A stretch of 6,171 nucleotides of DNA, taken from positions 1-6,171 of the forward strand of contig CAZBWK010000149.1 in the NCBI GenBank assembly GCA_964495655.1, in the 5' to 3' direction. The DNA comes from JAAYJR01 sp964495655 (GTDB lineage Bacteria > Bacteroidota > Bacteroidia > Bacteroidales > Prolixibacteraceae). Positions 4,651 through 6,171 of this stretch are shown here, one piece after another. The notes under the pieces are model-generated. The model had not been told where the DNA came from, ran no database searches, and saw nothing but the letters and a program-made list of their open reading frames with translations. The first letter of the stretch is position 1; each line of letters starts with the position of its first letter. The position numbers were made by a program, and so were the translations under genes.

Positions 4651-6084
4651 TCAAACGCCAAAAACAAAATATGCCAACTCTCCGTTCGGGTAAATGCCTT
4701 CGACAAGAATTCCGCCCCTGGAGTTCTCTGTCTCTCTTTTAAAGTCATTTACCTCATAAACAGGCTTTTTGTTAACATGGGTGATGATAAACCCTTTATT
4801 CATTCCTGCATCTTTCAGCTTGCCATTATTCAGTTCAGTTATTTTTATTCCGTTTTCTATTTTCAAATAATTTTTGTCTTCATTGGTTATCGGTTCGAAA
4901 CGGGCACCTAAAAAGGTAACATTGTCTCTCACAATTTGTGTGTCACCATGTTTATTACGTAATGTAACAGTAAATTGTTTCTTGTCATTTTTTCTTTTGA
5001 TGACAATTTTTACATCTTCACCCGGACGGAACCGGCTTACTTTTTCCTGAAGTTCTGCAGCTGAGTTCACAGGTTCACCGGCAACATTTAAAATTACGTC
5101 CCCTTCTTTTATACCTGCTTCCCTGGCTGCTCCGTTTTCAGTAACTGCAAGTACATAAACTCCTTCAACTTGTCCAAGTCCTTTTTCTTCTGCAAGCGAT
5201 GCTGTAACGTCAAGAATATTTACACCCAGCAGTGCCCTTTGCACCTCACCGAATTCTTTCAGGTCCTCAACCACTTTTTGAACTATAGAGACCGGAACGG
5301 CAAATGAGTAGCCCGCGTATGAACCTGTGCGTGATGCAATTGCCGTATTGATGCCTACCAGGTTTCCCTGCTGGTTAATCAATGCACCTCCGCTGTTTCC
5401 GGGATTCACAGCAGCGTCAGTCTGGATAAAGGATTCAATTGAGTACTGATCGGTGTTTATGCCAAGGTTTCGTGCCCTGGCACTCACTATCCCGGCAGTA
5501 ACAGTAGAAGTAAGATTAAAGGGATTTCCAACCGCAAGTACCCATTCTCCCAGTTTCAGCCTGTCGGAGTCGCCATAGGTAAGGTATGGCAAATTTTTGG
5601 CTTCGATCTTTACCAGTGCCAGATCTGTAGAGGGATCGGCTCCAATAAGGCGTGCATCGTACTCTTGTTTGGTGTTTAAACTAACCTTGATCTTCTGAGC
5701 ATTTTCTATTACGTGATTATTTGTAACAATATAACCGTCATCAGAGATAATTACCCCTGAACCGTAACCTGTGGCAAGCTGAGGTTCCTGCCTTCTTAGT
5801 CCGAAGAACTCATCAAAAAACGGATTTCCGCTCGACCAGCCCCCGCCCCTCACCGACTGGGTTGCGATATGAACTACGGCATGAACTGAATTCTCAGCGG
5901 CAAATGTTAAATCAGGCAACTGTTGCTGGCTGTTGGCAGGCAGGTTCACAAAGTTTACCGGCCGTTGCTCTGAAATAGTAATAACCTCGGATTTATGAAA
6001 ATATCTGCTGAATATTCCAACTGCCAAAAAGGCGCTGGCCACTGCCAGCAGTAGCATTAGAGTATATTTTTTAATATTTTTCAT
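4651..6084 (-). CDS. htrA: HtrA/Deg-family (Do-like) envelope serine protease
   Basis: This 477-residue trypsin-fold protease is predicted to degrade or refold damaged proteins in the periplasm. An N-terminal hydrophobic segment (about 7-26, preceded by KNIKK) serves as a signal peptide or membrane anchor. The protease domain (about 56-280) has the catalytic triad H124 (VTNNHVI), D154 (DPSTDLALVKI) and S231 (NPGNSGGALIN). The flexible LA-type loop with NPFFDEFFG precedes the triad histidine, as in DegP/DegQ. A canonical PDZ domain (about 284-376, with GAAREAGIKEGDVILNVAG) is followed by a more divergent second PDZ-like domain (about 390-477) with a short C-terminal end, a normal layout for this phylum. 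The ATG at 6084 is chosen over ATGs at 6132 and 6117 because both of those precede the -7 box at 6113-6106, and because MKNIKK leads straight into the hydrophobic segment. rpoD follows 123 nt downstream on the same strand without a clear terminator. DegP, DegQ and DegS types cannot be told apart by sequence alone, though two PDZ domains argue against DegS. Confidence 0.93.
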   Translation of the reverse strand: MKNIKKYTLMLLLAVASAFLAVGIFSRYFHKSEVITISEQRPVNFVNLPANSQQQLPDLTFAAENSVHAVVHIATQSVRGGGWSSGNPFFDEFFGLRRQEPQLATGYGSGVIISDDGYIVTNNHVIENAQKIKVSLNTKQEYDARLIGADPSTDLALVKIEAKNLPYLTYGDSDRLKLGEWVLAVGNPFNLTSTVTAGIVSARARNLGINTDQYSIESFIQTDAAVNPGNSGGALINQQGNLVGINTAIASRTGSYAGYSFAVPVSIVQKVVEDLKEFGEVQRALLGVNILDVTASLAEEKGLGQVEGVYVLAVTENGAAREAGIKEGDVILNVAGEPVNSAAELQEKVSRFRPGEDVKIVIKRKNDKKQFTVTLRNKHGDTQIVRDNVTFLGARFEPITNEDKNYLKIENGIKITELNNGKLKDAGMNKGFIITHVNKKPVYEVNDFKRETENSRGGILVEGIYPNGELAYFVFGV

Positions 6085-6105
6085 ATGATTAAAATTAAAT
6101 ATTTT

Positions 6106-6113
6106 CAAAGGTA
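6106..6113 (-). promoter_or_regulatory. Predicted -7 box of htrA
   Basis: On the minus strand 6113-6106 reads TACCTTTG, a perfect TAnnTTTG match, 21 nt before the ATG at 6084. The expected leader is about 15 nt. No -33 TTG is obvious. The box decides the start codon, since upstream in-frame ATGs would not be in this transcript. Confidence 0.5.
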
Positions 6114-6135
6114 TCATATGGAACTCGCACATGTT

Positions 6136-6171
6136 TTAATCATCCTCTTGGGTGATTTTACAATCATGCTC
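6136..6171 (-). other. Possible 3' end of an upstream minus-strand gene
   Basis: From the window edge one minus-strand frame stays open for 11 codons (EHDCKITQEDD) and ends in TAA at 6138-6136, 52 nt before the htrA start. A second frame also runs in from the edge and closes shortly afterwards, so openness alone proves little. The hydrophilic acidic tail is plausible as a protein C-terminus, but I do not recognise it. Confidence 0.2.

Noticed and set aside
4554..4742. 62-codon plus-strand frame across the rpoD-htrA gap
   Set aside because: It overlaps the rpoD promoter and the conserved 3' end of htrA, and the product has no recognisable features.
6085..6132. Upstream ATGs at 6132 and 6117 for htrA
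   Set aside because: Both lie upstream of the -7 box at 6113-6106, and the extension is not of signal-peptide character; MKNIKK at 6084 is the natural start.
6138..6157. Stem AATCATCC / GGGTGATT with TCTT loop, as a terminator
   Set aside because: The stem needs a G-T pair on the plus strand and has a mismatch on the minus strand, the T-run is short, and no plus-strand gene ends there.
1..6171. CRISPR array, tRNA or rRNA gene, insertion sequence, phage or defence genes
   Set aside because: No regularly spaced repeats, no cloverleaf or rRNA sequence, and no transposase, integrase or defence domains in any substantial frame.

Overview
This is an AT-rich window from a member of the Bacteroidota, most likely of Bacteroidales/Marinilabiliales type; the order is inferred from protein style and not proven. 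Three things support the phylum. The primary sigma factor is only 286 residues and has no region 1.1. Promoter-like sites fit the Bacteroidota -7 consensus TAnnTTTG, not TATAAT. One protein joins PD40 repeats, a carboxypeptidase-regulatory-like domain and an OmpA domain, a combination typical of this phylum.

Layout from left to right. Positions 1-270 hold no convincing gene, but they contain a 13-bp-arm inverted repeat and the promoter of the first gene. Positions 271-1674 (+) encode an RlmD/TrmA-family Fe-S rRNA (uracil-5-)-methyltransferase. Positions 1675-2039 are a 365-nt non-coding gap with three separate dyad-symmetry elements, one of them a perfect 24-bp palindrome. Positions 2040-3581 (+) encode a secreted PD40/CRD/OmpA envelope protein. 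A strong bidirectional terminator (3610-3649) separates it from the convergent sigma factor gene rpoD (3667-4527, -). Upstream of rpoD on the same strand is an HtrA/Deg serine protease (4651-6084, -). The last ~36 nt may be the tail of another minus-strand gene.

The genes are housekeeping functions: rRNA modification, envelope anchoring, primary transcription initiation and envelope protein quality control. htrA and rpoD are co-directional and 123 nt apart with no clear terminator between them. rpoD has its own -7 box, so it is probably transcribed both by read-through and from its own promoter. The other two genes look like independent units.

I found no defence system, mobile element, CRISPR array or RNA gene, and nothing I would call a new system. 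The points most worth a second look are regulatory: an exact tandem duplication of a Shine-Dalgarno sequence before rpoD, in a phylum whose ribosomes largely ignore such sequences; a nearly leaderless arrangement for the methyltransferase gene; perfect -7 boxes that fix three translation starts downstream of the longest ORFs; and unexplained palindromes in the two intergenic gaps.
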